Assembly: GCA_937900125.1 (NCBI GenBank)
Contig: CALCEK010000104.1
Span: forward strand, 1-6,096
Length of the DNA: 6,096 nt
Reading direction: 5' to 3'
Source: an uncultured Treponema sp.
GTDB lineage: Bacteria > Spirochaetota > Spirochaetia > Treponematales > Treponemataceae
This document shows positions 5,750 through 6,096 of this stretch, piece after piece (within the stretch, counting starts at the first letter, position 1; every line of letters begins with the position of its first letter). The notes under the pieces are model-generated. The model ran no database searches. It worked only from the letters and a program-made list of their open reading frames with translations, and had not been told where the DNA came from. Position numbers and translations under genes: made by a program.

Positions 5750-5783
5750 GAAGTGCGCACATTTGTCAGCTAAAATGAAAAAT
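5748..5783 (+). promoter_or_regulatory. sigma-70-type promoter of the MarR-family gene
   Basis: The -35 box TTGAAG (5748-5753), a 17-bp spacer and the -10 box TAAAAT (5771-5776) are followed seven bases later by ATG 5784. The predicted transcription start therefore falls on or next to that ATG. The earlier in-frame ATG at 5775 lies within the -10 box and would not be transcribed from this promoter. Confidence 0.55.
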
Positions 5784-6096
5784 ATGGAATACACACAAGA
5801 TTCTATTGCAAGTTTAATTTCTCACATTCATTCTCAAACGGCGGATTTTACAAATAAACGGCTTTCTGATTCTGGGCATTTTGTTTCTTCGCAAGGATTT
5901 ATCCTCTATTTACTTTCAAAATCAGAAAAACTCACCAAAGGAGAAATCGCGCTTTCTATAAACAGGGACAAATCAACCGTTACACACCTTTTAAACATTT
6001 TAAAAAAAGAAAAACTCATTTCGGAAAAAACTTGCGAAAACGATAGCCGCAAACATTACATTTATTTAACCGAAAAAGGAAAGCAATACAACGCTT
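5784..6096 (+). CDS. MarR-family transcriptional regulator, 3' end outside the window
   Basis: The frame is open to the window end (104 codons plus one base); MarR proteins are usually about 140-160 aa, so roughly the last quarter is missing. After an N-terminal helix region, residues about 36-100 form the winged helix: SSQGFILYLLSKSE, then LTKGEIALSIN, the recognition helix RDKSTVTHLLNILKKEKLI (61-79), and a wing with the family signature NDSRKHYIYLTEKG (86-99), matching the conserved D-x-R pattern before the LT-x-x-G end. It should bind DNA as a dimer and repress or activate in response to a small ligand. I chose ATG 5784 because the promoter predicts transcription starting there; ATG 5775 is in frame and would add MKN. 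Neither has a ribosome binding site. It is transcribed divergently from the transporter operon across 182 bp, so both are plausible targets. Confidence 0.88.
   Translation, partial: MEYTQDSIASLISHIHSQTADFTNKRLSDSGHFVSSQGFILYLLSKSEKLTKGEIALSINRDKSTVTHLLNILKKEKLISEKTCENDSRKHYIYLTEKGKQYNA

Noticed and set aside
1..6096. CRISPR array, tRNA, rRNA or insertion-sequence ends
   Set aside because: No regularly spaced repeats, no tRNA-like cloverleaf or rRNA motif noticed, and no transposase frame or flanking target duplications seen.

Overview
The window most resembles the chromosome of a low-GC, host-associated treponeme (Spirochaetota). The genes are AT-rich with A/T-biased codons, the solute-binding protein has a short lysine-rich lipoprotein signal ending in FAGC, and a kinase pair, a sugar-type ABC transporter and small regulators sit close together. 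The assignment is an inference from style; a low-GC Firmicute cannot be excluded from this sequence alone.

Left edge (1-278): a GC-rich block (57% G+C by hand count over 91-240) carries on the minus strand a 26-codon gene for a single-helix peptide. It resembles the TxpA/BsrG/holin-like toxin group and has a long, possibly structured leader. The block ends at a palindromic ATTATAAT that also holds the -10 box of the next gene. 279-2313 (+): a two-component pair, a six-helix histidine kinase of the HisKA_3/NarL class and a NarL/LuxR-type response regulator one base downstream. 2314-2420: a convergent intergenic stretch with a strong hairpin and a 10-bp tandem repeat.

2421-5601 (-): an ABC importer operon of the carbohydrate (CUT1) type, in the order solute-binding lipoprotein, MalF/LacF-type permease, MalG/LacG-type permease. 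The two permease genes overlap by 11 bp. The binding-protein gene is separated from them by 156 bp holding three consecutive hairpins, the last of which looks like an intrinsic terminator just upstream of the permease ribosome binding site. That would give more binding protein than permease. No ATPase gene is present, so the importer probably uses one encoded elsewhere.

5602-6096: a divergent intergenic region with inverted repeats and a promoter, then the start of a MarR-family regulator on the plus strand that runs off the window. By position it could control itself and the transporter operon.

The most notable signals are regulatory. Two independent promoters (kinase and MarR gene) have 17-bp spacers that put the predicted transcription start on the ATG, with no ribosome binding site, so both mRNAs may be leaderless. 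A 19-bp hairpin-forming repeat occurs at both the 2.3 kb and the 4.1 kb gaps. The small toxin-like gene sits in an anomalous GC-rich block. I do not see a clearly new multi-gene system.
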